A stretch of 64,000 bases of DNA. Origin: Melieria omissa. Its lineage: Eukaryota; Arthropoda; Insecta; Diptera; Ulidiidae. Made by a program: the position numbers and the translations under genes. Numbering within the stretch: position 1 is the first letter of the stretch; the number at the start of each line of letters is the position of its first letter. This document shows positions 24,090 through 36,427 of this stretch, one piece after another. The stretch is taken from contig OZ020267.1 of NCBI GenBank assembly GCA_963971225.1, positions 104,464,392-104,528,391 on the forward strand. Reading direction: 5' to 3'. The notes under the pieces are model-generated. The model was not told the origin of the DNA and did not search any database. It worked only from the letters and a program-made list of their open reading frames with translations.

Positions 24090-24780
24090 GATCCCGAAAT
24101 CCCAGGATCTCAGGTTTTTTTTGTTATGATAGCAGTTTGAGAAGTTCAGCTTAGCTCTTAGCTCTTTTTATTTTGTTAACAGTCCAGGAATGTTCTGGCT
24201 TTTTGAATGAACTACATAAAATTCTTAATAGTTTCTTCATAAAGTGAATCAGTCAATGGAATTAAAAACATATGAAAAAAAAATTGTTCAGAAGCCAAGA
24301 ACAAATTTGCCTAGCTCGAAGCTCAAGCAGTTGTTTAAAATCCTCTAAATCTCTGTGTGAAATGGCCGATGTGGCAACCCTTTTTTCAAAAAATTTCAAA
24401 AAATCTTCTGGGATCTCAGTGCTTTTTTGGTATGTTAGCAGTTTGGGAAGTTCAGCTCTTCTCATTTTGTTAACAGTTCCGGAATCTTCTGGTTGTTTGG
24501 ATGAACTACATGACATTTCAAAATATTTTCTTCACAGAGCATTTGTTGTAAATTTTATTAGACCATTAATGAATTTGAATTATAAGAAAAATGAATTGAA
24601 TTGAATAAAACATTTTTCGGAAGGAGAACTTTTTGGAGATTGAGGAACTGTTAAAAATCCTCTGAATTTCTGTGTAAAATAGCCAATGTGGCAACCCTAA
24701 AAACAAAATTTCAAAAATTCCATTTACGCTTAAATGTTCTCTAAACGAAATCTTAATAGAAAAATGTGTATTTTTTTTTA
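24090..24780. repeat. Degenerate ~300-bp tandem duplication
   Basis: The block with GCAGTTTGAGAAGTTCAGCT and TTTGTTAACAGTCC at about 24130-24190 recurs at about 24435-24480. The block with ATGTGGCAACCCT near 24370 recurs near 24688. The period is roughly 300-320 bp with strong divergence. Confidence 0.65.
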
Positions 24781-25420
24781 ATTTTACGAATTTATACAAT
24801 TCTCAGTCGAATCCGCTGAATACAATCGATTCCCAAACAATTTCAAGCAGTCTCAGTTCTTGAAATGTTAAAATCCCGAAGCGTGCTACGTGTGTTTTAA
24901 TACATAATTTTACGAATTTATACAATTTTCAGTCGAACCCGCTGAATACATTCGATTCCCAAACAATTTAAAGCAGTCTCAGTTCTTGAAATGTTAAAAT
25001 CCCGAAATCCCGAAGCGTGTTAGGTGTGTTTTAATACATAATTTTACGAATTTATACAGTTTTCAGTCGAATTCGTTGAATACATTCGATTCCCAAATAA
25101 TTTATAGTGATCCCAGTTCTTCAAATATTAAAATCCCGAAATCCCGAAGCGTCCTAGGTGTGTCTTAATACAGAATTTTACGAATTTATACAATTTTCAA
25201 TCGAATCCGCTGAACACATTCGATTCCCAAATAATTTCAAGCTGTCTCAGTTCTTGAAATGTTAAAATCCCGAAATCCTGAAACGCGCTAGGTGTGTTTT
25301 CATACAATTCATACAATTTTAAGTCGAATCCGCTGAATACATTCTATTCCAAAACAATTTCAAGCAGTCTCAGTTCTTGAAATGTTAAAATCCCGAAATC
25401 CCGGAGCACGCTACATTGGT
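24780..25420. repeat. ~130-bp tandem repeat (5 units)
   Basis: Units contain ACGAATTTATACAATTTTCA, ATACATTCGATTCCCAAA and AATGTTAAAATCCCGAAA. They recur near 24785, 24915, 25045, 25178 and 25300; the last copy is slightly shortened. Confidence 0.88.
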
Positions 25421-26985
25421 GCACACTTCAACACATAAGTTCACACCCTCTTGAGTTAACGTCGCCGGTGTCGCTATCACTGTGGCTGACGCATTTTTGA
25501 TATTTATTTTTATATGCTTTTGACAGCTTAGCTGCTAATTTAAGTGTCAGATTTTTTTCAACGCTTTTTTTATTATTTTTTCCCCCCTCCCACTCCCCAT
25601 ATCACTGACTGTCTACAGGTGTTTTTTGCCTCATTTTTATTGTTGCCTGCAAACTGTGTGTCGGCGACAAATTGTTTATGTTGACTGCAAAGCGAGATTG
25701 TTATCGGCTATGTGTGCGTGTTTTTGTCGTTATGTATGTGTGTGTGTGTGCATGTTTGCGTTAGTGTCGCGTGCGCTGGCACCGATTTGATTCTTTTTAT
25801 TGTGTTTATGTTTGCCTAACAGCTGATAAACCTTTACAGCTGTGACCCATTGGCCAGCTGCAGTTCGTCGTCTTATCACTTGAATGTCATAAATCTTGTC
25901 ATCAGCTGGTTTGCTGTCAAAACTTGACAATTTCACAGCCTGTCTCATCATATAATATTTCCACAAAATGACTTGAAAATATCTTCACTAATTCATTGTT
26001 TTCTATCTTTGCAGGTTGGTATGTTTTCGATGCCACTGGGGGCGCTCAAGTCATAAAATAAAATGTTGACAGCTGTCAATTTGTGTTGCCTCTAAATGCT
26101 CTAAATGCTCTAAATGCGCCATAAACCAATGCTTTTATGTAAGTTAAATTATTGCAGACTCGATGACATCATGCTGTGTACTTTGCCAGCCAAAAGGCAT
26201 AACAACTTTTGCTCTTTAACCCCCTACGCCCCCTTTCAACTTTCTATTTGTCGCATAAAAGCGCAACTTAATGAATTCGCTTCGTTCTGCATTGATGCCC
26301 CAAAATATTAAACCATCACTCTGCCTGGCGCATTGTCATCGCTGTGCCAATAGTTGCCCCGCCCCCTTGTTGTCTCCCTCGACCTTAGCAGATAGTCGCA
26401 CTCAAAACGCAATTAGAAATGCTTCAGTGATTTTATGAATATATATCCGGCTGTCAAGCAAATACTGCACTCTATATCGCATGGCGTCACCGACAGCGGC
26501 GCCACTCTTCTTCTTGTTCTTGTTGTTGCTATTGCTGCTCTTGCTTTGTCATTCACTCTGTGCAGTGCGTGCTGCGATAATGTTACATCATCTTCGTCAT
26601 AATTGTGCGCTCGCCTTGTCTTGTCAGCAGTGCGGTTTGGCCTCAACCACCCACTCAGCGTTGTATTTGAAAGATTATATGACGTAAAATCAGTCAACAC
26701 CCAAACGCGTTCAATATGCCTGGATTTAATTAATTTTCTGCGCATAGAATTTTTGAGATAATGCACTACGTATGTGTGTGTGGGTGAGATTGGTTGTTTG
26801 CTTGTATGAAATAAATTGATGGTTGATAAAAATGTTGACACCATTTACTCAGCGGCGCAATAACTATAACTGCTATCGATTGAAACCAGAAACGTTAATG
26901 GCTTTCGAAAACGCAATGAGAGTGTGTTGGCCAAATGCATTGTTGGCAAATAGATGGCGGTTTTTGTAAAACAAAAAGTTTTAAT
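25421..26985. other. Non-coding, mixed composition
   Basis: GT repeats lie near 25735-25752 and there is a short AAATGCTCT triplication near 26095-26115. A textbook acceptor (CTAATTC branch-like site, then TTTTCTATCTTTGCAG) ends at about 26013. The downstream frames close within about 20 codons and I cannot assign an exon. No other gene is recognised. Confidence 0.4.
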
Positions 26986-26989
26986 TTGT

Positions 26990-27295
26990 TTATTATGATT
27001 TAATGCCTACGAAAAGTTTTTAGTTGAAGGCATCAAAATTACTCAAATCCTTTGTTTCTCTGTGACTTTCAAAGAAAGCTATTCACATTAATTCATTTAT
27101 TAGGATTTAATGCCTACGAAAAGTTTTTATTTGAAGGCATCAAAATGACTGAAATCCTTTGTTGCTCGGGGACTTTCAAAGAAACCTCTTCACATTAATT
27201 CATTTATTAGGATTCAATGCCTACGAAAAGTTTTTATTTGAAGGAATCAAAATTACTCAAATCCTTTGTTGCTCTGTGACTTTCAAAGAAAGCTT
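26990..27295. repeat. ~106-bp tandem triplication
   Basis: Three well-matched copies of a unit contain AATGCCTACGAAAAGTTTTT and TCCTTTGTTGCTCTGTGAC. Starts lie near 27001, 27106 and 27213. The third copy runs directly into the LINE fragment that follows. Confidence 0.9.
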
Positions 27296-27304
27296 GACTA
27301 CGTA

Positions 27305-27955
27305 TGTGTGATGATGATGAACTGGCTTGAAAAGGCTCCGCTTTTGATGAGAGTGAGGCGCTGACGGTTCTCGCCCCACTAGGCTCTATCAAGAGCGAGG
27401 TCTCCAAGGACTTCTTCGCCAAAGCTCACACTAGATGGCAGAGGATGGAATCCTGTAAAATCAGTAGATCACTATGCATATGATAAGAACAGGACCGCGT
27501 AGCTCTTAAACAAGGGCCGCCGGGACGTGGCGAGACTAACTGCAGTCATCACAGGTCACTGGCCCATTGGAGAGCACGCTGCTTAAATGGGGATTCCCTT
27601 CAATACCAGCTGTCACAGCTGTGAAAACCCAAATGAGAATGAAACCGTCCCTCATTATGAGAGAGTCTATCATTATGAGGAGATGGAAAACAAACATTCC
27701 GGAATTTCGAAGAGATAGCGAAGTGAACCATACACTCGCTACTCTCTTTCATTAACCTCACGGATTTGTTATAGGATATACACTGTAAAGGGTCCGGAAG
27801 ACAAAACATCAGTATACTGTAAAGTACCTACTGGGAATAGTGGTAACAAAACGGCGCCAACGCGCTTATTGGATGTTCATGTTGGATGTAACATCGCCAC
27901 TTGAACCAACCAACACAGTGTGGCCTAACCACACGGTGCTCAAAACCACAGCGTA
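27305..27955 (+). pseudogene. Non-LTR retrotransposon RNase H C-terminal remnant
   Basis: Plus-strand translation gives the end of an RNase H domain (GSAFDESEALTVLAP, about 27330). The linker AHTRWQRMESCKISRSL follows, then RRDVARLTAVITGHWPIG at about 27512-27570. A CCHC-type knuckle CHSCENPNENETVPH comes last (about 27610-27660). This order is typical of the 3' end of RNase H-bearing LINEs of the LOA/I/R1 type. Stops interrupt it (for example TGA near 27323 and TAA near 27582). The 3' part to about 27955 is probably 3' UTR with GC-rich sequence. The element is truncated at its 5' end and inactive. The exact clade is uncertain. Confidence 0.8.
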
Positions 27956-28063
27956 TCAAAATTGAGCGTTGATAAGCGCCCTGACAGACGCGCTACCGGT
28001 ACCAATGGTACCAAATGGGACATTACCCCTCAGGGAACTCCTTACTACAGTATATGGGAAGTG

Positions 28064-28300
28064 GGGGACCTACAGTTTTACGCCGAGTTCAAACGGCGAT
28101 TGGCAGTTTTTCTTTTACACTTGGAATTTGGCCGCCATTGTCTGCCAAGAGCGCACTTCTGCGATACTTTTTATTCTCATGTGCTTCATGTAGATAGCGA
28201 TAGAAGTAGATAAGCGTTTTACCAGCTCGAGCTAGGATTCAAACCTAGGGTCTAGGTATGGGAAGCCGGCGCGCTACCCACTGGACTATTGAGGCGGGCA
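28064..28300 (-). mobile_element. tRNA-derived SINE, family B
   Basis: On the minus strand the head carries an A box TAGTCCAGTGGG (near 28285) and a B box GGTTTGAATCC (near 28230). A linker with GCTATCTACATGAAGCACAT follows, then a central domain ending GGCGTAAAACTGTAGGTCCC at 28064-28083. That ending is almost the same as in SINE family A, although the tRNA heads differ. Target duplications are not evident. The head is partly duplicated at 28970-29100. Confidence 0.82.
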
Positions 28301-28969
28301 CTATCAACTATATTTTCCATTGATATGGAAGAAGAGCCAAAAATATGGTCTCTTCTTTGAAAAGAAGAATTAATTAGGGCCGCTTACTCTGTTCGAAAGT
28401 TCCAGATAAGAAAAACAGATGCAAAAAAACAAAGATTTTGCATCTTATTGTCTCTGAGTTTAACTTCTACATAGCACCTCATAGGAGTTTTAATCGCAAA
28501 CAACTCTATAAGGTCGACTCTCGTGAAATTTAGTCTCTCGAGCACTTATGAAACTCATATGCCACTGTTCTGCTCTCTAGAACGATGACTCTGTATCTTG
28601 GGGTCTACTGATGTACTTATCTAGACTCTGTACTCCGTTTCATCGAGAGGTTTAAGTATACTTGACTTACTAAGTTCGAGTGCTTTGTTTGCAACTCTTG
28701 CAGTAACAGAATGATTCCTAACATATGTCTGTTTAATTTTGATTATTGATTATGATTCTGATTATTAAGTGCTTAAAGTTTCATATATTTTTATGACCCT
28801 TAGGTTAGGTTACGTCATGGTTCCAACTCTATGATCCATGGTACTACAGCATACGTCTGTCCCTATCACACCAACTCGGGACTAAGTTTATTGTTATTGC
28901 TTTTTAGCATTTTCGAAAATTAATATATCTTTCCGAGAAGTTTCGGCTAGGTCGTGCAACAAACCAGTA

Positions 28970-29255
28970 AGATAGAAGTAGATGAGCGTTTCACCAGCTC
29001 GAGCTAGGATTCGAACCTAGGGCCTCGATATGAGAAGACAGCGTGCTACACACTATTGAGGCGGGACTGGACTATTGAGGCGGGCACTTACAACTATATC
29101 GTTAATTAATATGGAAGTAGATATGTAGAAGAGTCAAAAGGATGTCCCCTTAACACGATAAAAGTTGTTGTGGCTCTAGCCGCTTATTATGTTCGAAGCT
29201 TCCAGAAAAGAAAACAGATGCTGCTCAAGATTTGCATCCTAATTTCCATCCTCCT
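28970..29255 (-). repeat. Duplicated SINE B head plus flank
   Basis: 29080-29255 resembles 28290-28450 (shared GCGGGCACT, ACTATAT, ATATGGAAG, CCGCTTA, GTTCGAA, TTCCAGA, AACAGATGC). 28970-29085 resembles the SINE B head at 28210-28300, with A and B boxes in the minus direction. The pair is best read as a ~780-bp-pitch segmental duplication of a SINE head and its flank. ACTATTGAGGCGGG is itself repeated twice within 29050-29090. Confidence 0.7.
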
Positions 29256-31045
29256 ACCCCCCCCCCTCCGACGTGTTGCGACCATTACTGCCTTCTCGTT
29301 TTTTGACCATTCTTCCCACTTAGGAACTTACAAATGCTTACAGTGCTTGCAAATATTCGACTAGACTAGCCCCAATCTGAAGATTTGTGCGCTTATTAGG
29401 GAGTCGTACCCATCAGCAGTTGTGTGGACCGTCAAGAGCCAAAAGACCAAAGACATCATTTGTTTTGTTCGGAGAGAGGTTGAGCCAAGTTGGCCATAAC
29501 TCTACCTCATATATTAGTGGACGTTTCATGATCTAAGTAAAGATCAAACGACACAATAGTTCTCTTTGGACGCAGTGTCTCGGGCAGTTGATGCTCAGCT
29601 CCCGTATCTATTCTAAAGATCAAAGACCAAAAAGCCCAAGTGGCTTTTTGTGTCATATAAAACATTTGATTTCCTATAAGATTTTGTCCGCTTTAATGGT
29701 ACAATTTGTCATCGTAATCTTGTGAATGTCAAGAGTTTTCGCGCCTTAGGACCCTATAACAGATTTACTAAGCCAAGGTCAGTCAGATCCGTAAACTTTT
29801 TCCTTGTTGCTAATTTCCCTGGCCCGCAGATTTTCTATTTAAAACATTTTCACAAATTCTACATTGTCTACGATATCTATTGCAATTCTAAAACTCTGCG
29901 TTTCTTCTATCTAAAGCATTCATTGCCCAAAGTAAGGCAGGTCCACTCCCTTTTTTACCACACGGACAACATCCTTTTGCGGTTTAACCGTCAACGTTTG
30001 CAAACATTTAATTACAAACACATATTTATACACTGACATGGCAGAATTTAATGAAAATATTATACAATCTACGTTGACGTACGCTGCCGGTGTCCTTTTC
30101 GCACATAAACACACTCACACACACACAAACGCGCACAGTGCCATATCTCGACTGTCTGCAAACCATGACTGGCAAACCCACACTACGTAAATCACATTAT
30201 TTGTATACATTTAATACATTTAACGTATCTGAAGAGAAAACAGTCAGCAACGATAAACTGTTGCCTTGCGTACAGACATTGGGCAGCGACGTTGCCATCT
30301 GTCGGGGCCAATGTTGTGCGACATTTTTGCGCTCGTTTTCGGTTACTTTCCATTTGTTTTTTGGTTACATTATTTTTGTTGTACTGAGTTTGGGATTTAC
30401 ACATTAATTTTTCAAAAGCTTGTATTACATACACACGCACACACATAGCTTTTGGCCGTACACCCACACATGCGTATGAAATATCGTCGTCTACAGATTT
30501 TTGTTTTGTCGCAAAACACGTAAAGGATCGGCTACAAAAAATGGAGACATTATTGCATTTATGGTAATTTTACGCTGAAACGTGCGGTGCGCATAAAAAT
30601 ACCTATAAACAACAACAACGTACATACACACACACCTTTCCACTGTCAAAAGCTGTCTTTTCACCTGTGCGAAGCGCGTGTCACTGTCCAGAATGGGTGG
30701 CGGAAAAGTTGCCAGAAAACGCAGTAGCAGCGCCACATGAAGCCATAACTTTGACTGGGGCCAGCACAACATGCCACAATTTCCTGCGGCCTTTTGTTCT
30801 TATTCGGTGGGTTAGTCGTTGGTGGTGTTTTGGCAGCAGTCACATTGGCGGTGTTGTTATTTTTTTGTTGTTGAGGCATTCAGTCGTTTCAAAATGTCCG
30901 TGAGGTCGTTTTTGAAGCGTGGAGTTTTATTTCTGTTAAGTTATAAATGCGAATTTTGGCCATTTCGGGTAAACTCGGGACAAAAATAAGGGTACACGTT
31001 ATCAGAACAGATTCTGACAGAAAAATAGAGCAAAACTTTTAAGCA
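29256..31045. other. Non-coding stretch
   Basis: No gene recognised. AC repeats lie at about 30106-30130, 30428-30446 and 30625-30640. A minus-strand frame from 30879 starts with a Gln/Asn/Thr-rich stretch made by CAA repeats; I see no splice pairing or homology to support it. Confidence 0.45.
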
Positions 31046-31049
31046 AGTT

Positions 31050-33060
31050 TAGATATATTCAACACGTAGAAGCATAGAAATTCAGTCAGATACCGAAACA
31101 GCTATCAGTGATGTGTTTTCCAACATGAGCTCTTCTGAGATTGTCTGGGAATGACTGGACAAATCAAACCAAGTAGATAGAAACAATAGCGACACCCTGT
31201 TCCAAGAGTACCTGGGCTCAAAGATACATGCGATAGATATATAGTAAAGGGAGATAGTCAAGAAGCAATTTCGGTTCTGTCCTTCCTCACAGTCACTTCT
31301 CGAATTGTCCGGGAATATTTAGAGAAATCAAGTCAAGTAGTTAAAAAAACTAATGACACCGTGTTCCAAGGGTTCCAGGGCTCAAAGACAAATGCGATAG
31401 ATAGACAGTAAAGTTAGATAGTCAAGCAGCAATCACTGATTTTCTGGGAACGACCGAAAAATAAAACCAAGTGCATAGAAACAATGTGATACCAGTTCGA
31501 GGGCTCAAAAGAAATGCGTTAGAAAGGCAACAAAGGTAGGAATTCAAACAGAAATCACGGTTCTATCCTGTCTCATAGTCATTTGTGGAATTTTCTGGGA
31601 ATACTTAGACAAGTAAAATCAAGTGGGTAAAACAAAAACTACACCGTATTCGAAGAGTTCTAGGGCTCTAAGATAAATACGATAGATACTAAGAGTAGAT
31701 AGCAATTTCGACTCCCCCTTTCCTCTCTCCTACCTCCCTTCTAAGGTTTTCTGGTAACACCAAAACAAATCGAACTGAGTAGGTGAAAACGTAATAAGAC
31801 CATGTTCCAAAAGTTCCCGGGTTCAGGGAGAATTTCTATAGATCGATAATTAGGACAGTAAGATAGTCAAGCAGCAATCACTATCCCTTTCCTCTCTCCT
31901 ACCTCTCTTCTAAGGTTGAATTGAACTGTTGAACTGTTCTCTGACTGAACAAATCGAACCAACTAGATAGAAACAATAGACACAACATGTTCCAAGAGTT
32001 CCAGGGCTCAAAGATAAATAGACAGTAGATAGACAGTAAAGTGCACACAAATCATGGTTCTGACCTGCCTCACAGTCACTTCTAGAATTTTCTGGGAATA
32101 CTTAGACAAGTAAAATCAAGCAGGTTAAAATAAAATTGATACCGTGTTCGAAGAGTTCCAGGGCTCAAAGATAAATACTATAAATCGAAGCGATTGATAG
32201 TAGCAATTTCTCCTCTCTCTCTCCTTTCTCTTTTCTAAGGTTGTCTGGGAATGCCTAGACAAATCCAACTGAGTAGGAAACATAATAAGACCATGTTTCA
32301 AGACTTCCAGGATTCAAGGACAATTTCTATAGATCGATAATTAAGAAAGTAAGTTGGATGGAGGGATGGATGTGAGGTTACAAGCCTTCCATAGCACTCA
32401 GTCCATTTCAGACCATTGACTATACCCATAGGTTATAGGGAAGGGAAATGAGAGGTATATATCATATTTCACCCGTTTTTGAAATGCGTATGCAACACTG
32501 TCTTTCCATTATATGTTACAGCACACATTTCAAGCGGTTGGGGAAAGGGGAAGGGGACCTACAGTTTAACGCAGAATCCGAACGGCGATTGGCAGTTTTT
32601 CGTTCACACTTAGAGGTTCTGCCATTGCCTGCCAAGAGCGCACTTGTGCGATTCTTGTAATTCTCATCTGCTTCATGTGGATAGCGATAGAAGTAGACGA
32701 GTTTTTCACCAGCCCAAGCCAGGAATCGAACCTGGGGCCTTTGGTATGTCCTTACACACAGTCACCTCTAGGATCGTTCAGGAATCTCTGCACAAATCAA
32801 GCCAACTAGGTGGAAACAATACTGACACTACATTCTAAGAACTTCCAAGGCGTAAGGATTGGTACGATTTGGATTTAATTAGGATAGTCACGTAGTCAAG
32901 CAGTCATCACAGTTGAGTTCTTTCCAAATTTTTAGGACTCATCAAACAAAGTAGATGGAAACAAAAATGACACCATGTTAGGGTTCAAGAATAAATATGA
33001 TAGATAGATAATTAAATAGTAAAGGAGATGTAACTGCTCTGTTCAAATATTGTGTAATCT
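31050..33060. repeat. ~155-bp degenerate tandem array, split by a SINE
   Basis: About ten diverged units carry GTTCCAAGAGTTCCAGGGCTC, AATGCGATAGATAGACAG and CTCACAGTCACTTCT. The marker AGTTCCAGGGCTC-like segment recurs near 31205, 31368, 31495, 31650, 31808, 31992, 32155 and 32300, and again past the SINE near 32835 and 32985. Confidence 0.82.
32430..32748 (-). mobile_element. SINE family B, 5'-truncated copy
   Basis: It shares the central domain of SINE B (CCTACAGTTTAACGCAGAAT and CGGCGATTGGCAGTTTTTCG on the plus strand) and the linker GTGGATAGCGATAGAAGTAG. The head is cut at the B box (GGAATCGAACC on the plus strand), so the A box is missing. Its 3' tail (32430-32545) matches that of the copy at 42650-43036. 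It sits inside the 155-bp tandem array. Confidence 0.8.
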
Positions 33061-33302
33061 TCTAACATCCCCTGGAAATGTCGAGGCAAATCAAACTAAC
33101 CAGGACGCAACAATGCGTCCTGGTCCTGCAAAACCCCTGTTGGGTCCCTAACGCTACCAGTTAGAGTTCCTTAGTATTGCGGATGGACGTAAAACTGATT
33201 GATGGGAATGTGGTCGTTCCTAGCAAAGCTCTGCAGCGACTTACTTAATTCCGTGCCTTTAAGACCCCATCTAAGCCAGAGAAGCACGGAGCCCCTAAGT
33301 TA

Positions 33303-34212
33303 TCAGGTGTACAACTTTGCTTCCGCCGTTTTTTTTCCAAAATTAAAAGCTTTATTGCGAAAAAGTGCTTACAGATGTATTATTCAAAGTATTGTCCGTC
33401 GCTAGCGACAACTTTCTCCCATCTTTCCGGCAATTTTCGGATCCCGGCTCGAAAAAAGGAGTCCTCTTTTGACGCTATCCATGAAGCAATCCATTTTTCC
33501 AATTCTTCGAAGGATTGAAAATGTTGATCTGCCAGGCCGTGTGCCATCGAACGGAATAGGTGGAAGTCAGAAGGGGCGACATCTGGGGAATACGGCGGGT
33601 GGGGCAAGACTTCCCATTTCAGCGTTTCCAGGTACTTTTTGACCACTTTTGCTCGATGTCCCTCGGTTTCAACTCGTACGACACCCAGTTTCCTTCTTTC
33701 TGAATCATGCCCAGGGCCTTGAGACGTTTTGAAATGGCTTGCTGACTCACTCCCAACGATTCGGCAAGCTCTTCTTGGGTTTGGCACGAATCTTCATCAA
33801 GCAATGCTTCTAGTTGTTCATCTTTGAAGGTTTTTTCTCTTCCACCACCATGTTTGTCTTCGACATCGAAATCACCATTTTTAAAACGTTGAAACCACTC
33901 CCGACACGTTCTTTCACTCAGAGCAGCATCACCGTAAGTTTCTGAGAGCATTCGATGCGCTTCAGCTGCATTTTTTTCGAATTGTAACAGAAAAGTAAAA
34001 CTTCCCGCAAATGGCGAGAATTGGGCACATAAACGGACATTTTCGAGCGTGAATTATACGAAAACAAGAACAACTGTCACTGAAACGGCGATGACAATTC
34101 GTTAGGCACTGTCCACACTCACTTTAAAGGCATTACCATCTATGTATTTCAACCAGCCTCAGCCGGTACAGCCACCTATCGGAAAACGGCGGAAGCAAAG
34201 TTGTACACCTGA
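33303..34212 (-). mobile_element. mariner-family element, internally deleted (910 bp)
   Basis: Perfect 30-bp terminal inverted repeats begin TCAGGTGTACAACTTTGCTT, flanked by TA on both sides (33301-33302 and 34213-34214). The transposase pseudogene is on the minus strand. Full-length mariners are about 1.3 kb, so roughly 0.4 kb is missing from the middle. The intact, identical ends mean it could in principle still be recognised by a transposase supplied from elsewhere. Confidence 0.95.
33380..34040 (-). pseudogene. mariner transposase, deleted and frameshifted
   Basis: The original start is the ATG at 34038-34040 (MSVYVPNSRHLREVLLFC). One base is missing in the poly-A run at about 33971-33977, which shifts the frame before the helix-turn-helix part. 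That part then reads RMLSETYGDAALSERTCREW, followed by the second helix-turn-helix (EELAESLGVSQQAISKRL) and the linker WVSYELKPRDIEQ at about 33670. Sequence then jumps directly to KVVKKYLETLKWEVLPHPPY, with SPDVAPSD holding the third catalytic Asp. The first two Asp residues of the D,D34D triad lie in the deleted part, so no active enzyme can be made. The C-terminal end runs to TAA at 33380-33382. Confidence 0.93.
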
Positions 34213-34444
34213 TAATACGGCACAGTCTTGAGACATCCGGACAGAAGAAAAGAATCTGTTTCAAGGTTTTTCTGGTACCATTTTCCTGGCATTTTTTGCA
34301 TTCATATGACTCGTTGACATCCATCCCTTGCGCGTGAATCGCTGTTTAGTAGCGTCTGTTAGTTGTGGACCCATTAAAGTCCAGAAGAGCTCTACAGATC
34401 TGCAACTATTTTCGCAATTTTCTGCAGTGTCTGCTCGAAGTAGA

Positions 34445-36400
34445 ATGAGTCAGAGTCCGGCTAAAAATAATTCCAGCACGTACCCCATTTATCCCTCTTT
34501 TTGCTGTCTCTCTGTCCTAACGTCCCCTACCTGCTGCATCCGGGTAGTTGAGAATCTCTTTTACGACTTGTTGTATTTTATGTTGAAATAATTTTTATTA
34601 CCCTACAACAAAAACGTGTGCATAGCAAATCCTTAGGGTGGAGCATTGAGTTGTGCGAGTACTTTTTTTCTTATTTATTTGCCTACTGCCTCAATGGTCG
34701 CACTCTTCATTGTCTCATTGCTGTGTCTGTGCGCCTGTGTGCGGTGTGCATGACTGTGTTGATTTTTAATTTTATGATATCATCCTCGTCATCATCAGCA
34801 TTGGCCACAACAGCATCAGGCTCGCTGTTGCCATCTGTGTGTTTACCTACTAAGGCGTTGAATGCCGAAGTAGTTTGGTTTTCTCGGGATTGGGAGGTTT
34901 TAATAATGGCAAATGCGGGATTTTTTGGGAATGCCATTATATATACAACATATATATTGTATATAATGAAATCCTGTGTATGCCACCGATTGTACCCCAT
35001 TGTCCTTCCTCCCACTGACTTGGAGTCTACTCAAATGCGTCAAGATCCCAACATTGCGGGATTGCGGTATCTTTGATTGCTCTAATATTTACACAGTTTG
35101 CAGTGTTTTTCCTTTTTTCTCATTTCACTTTTACTTTTGTTTTAATTTAAAGTATAGTTGTTTCAGTGGGATGCCACCTATTCGTGCCGCCATGGCTACA
35201 CATCCCACATCACCTGCGCAAAATTCTGTTGCTTACCTTTTTGCATACGAAATTTGCCGGCATAATTTTGTGTATTGCTGGTTTGCTTTTATTTGCGTTG
35301 CTGATTGTATTTTTAATGTTATTACGAGGTGTAGATACTTGGCGGTGTTTGGTGTTCTGGGTTTTGTCTGTCGGCGGCAGCAGGATATTTTATGATTTGT
35401 TTGCCTCGTAAATGACATTAATACCGCATTGTCTGTACGTATCGGGCTGTGTGCGGTTTGATGGTTCGACGAGTGGCTCGTCGACTTATCGGACACACAC
35501 ACACACAACACCGCTCAGCCGTTGACTGTGCGCCTAATTGTATTTTATTCGTAAAGCCAGCAGTAGATGACAGCTTGCCAAGAGTTGGACGTGTTTGGAA
35601 ATTCGTATGTGCACACACAACAACAACAACAACTTTGCGCTAAGTTGCAGTCTTGTTGGTACTTGGGGGGGAAAGCATTTAAAGCACCTTTGGTTGCGTG
35701 TGGCATAAATCGTGATTGTGGTTTTTTTGTCATGTCAATCGATAATTCGTATAAATATGGTGTGAATATGCGCGTCCAGGTAGTTAACACAGACCATAAC
35801 ATAAAGATAACACGCTGCGTGACATTGGGCTGTGTGGACATTAAACTTGACAGGCAGTCAGCGCAGCAGGTTTCGGGTTCTGTCTAATTCATTGCGCATG
35901 GGAAGTGAGTGTTTGTGCATTTCCTTTCTAACCTTTCATAGGAAAATGAATGTGTTGTACTCGTGTAAGGTTTTGTTTAGGTCTTGAGTTGAGGTTTTTA
36001 TCGAACTGAAAAATGTGAGGTAGCATTTTATATGGAAATTTTAACTTTGGGTCGCTTAAACGCAGACATTTTTTACTGGGCATTAACAGCCTATGTGAAT
36101 ATGACAGCTGAGGGCTTACGCTTTTTTAGGTTTGAGACGTAATTAAATACAAAAAATATACTAAGCTAAGCTTTCGGCTCTAATACTAACCGTAGGAAGT
36201 AACTCTTTGAAACTGGAAGGCTATAACTCTGTAGAGTTACACTGAATACTTACAGGGATCTGGTTTTAGAAAAATCCTTTCATCTTTCAAGCGGAAGTTT
36301 TTGTATTCAAAGAAGCATTATCTGCATGATTCTCGTACTGTAATGTAAGATGATGTTTACTTATCTTCTCCGACAGCAAGGCGGCCGTTAAGGTACTCAC
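34445..36400. other. Non-coding stretch
   Basis: AC (about 35492-35506) and CAA tracts (about 35617-35632) are present, with a TA-rich palindromic segment near 34938-34968. Overlapping open frames on both strands at 34618-35076 lack any recognisable family, splice context or codon pattern, so I do not call a gene. Confidence 0.45.
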
Positions 36401-36427
36401 CTACTACTTACTTACTTTTTTTCTTGT

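Larger units (their letters stand above)
33090..34440 (-). pseudogene. RNase H-type LINE 3' fragment, split by a mariner
   Basis: On the minus strand a zinc-knuckle segment, CKKCQENGTRKTLKQILFFC, reads up to CPDVSRLCRI at about 34215. It resumes on the other side of the mariner at 33302 as NLGAPCFSGLDGVLKARN, then hits TAA. If the mariner and one TA are ignored the two pieces are in the same frame, so the mariner landed in an already existing LINE copy. Upstream (34325-34440) the frame is broken by a shift. The 3' untranslated part runs to about 33090. The clade is uncertain (LOA/I/R1/jockey type with C-terminal knuckle). Confidence 0.75.

Noticed and set aside
26014..26057. Possible plus-strand terminal exon after TTTTCTATCTTTGCAG
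   Set aside because: All frames close within about 20 codons and no upstream exon can be paired. The AATAAA nearby is not informative in AT-rich DNA.
34618..35076. 152-codon plus-strand open frame, with a 102-codon frame on the other strand
   Set aside because: No family motif, no splice context and mixed low-complexity composition; length is explained by locally lower AT content.
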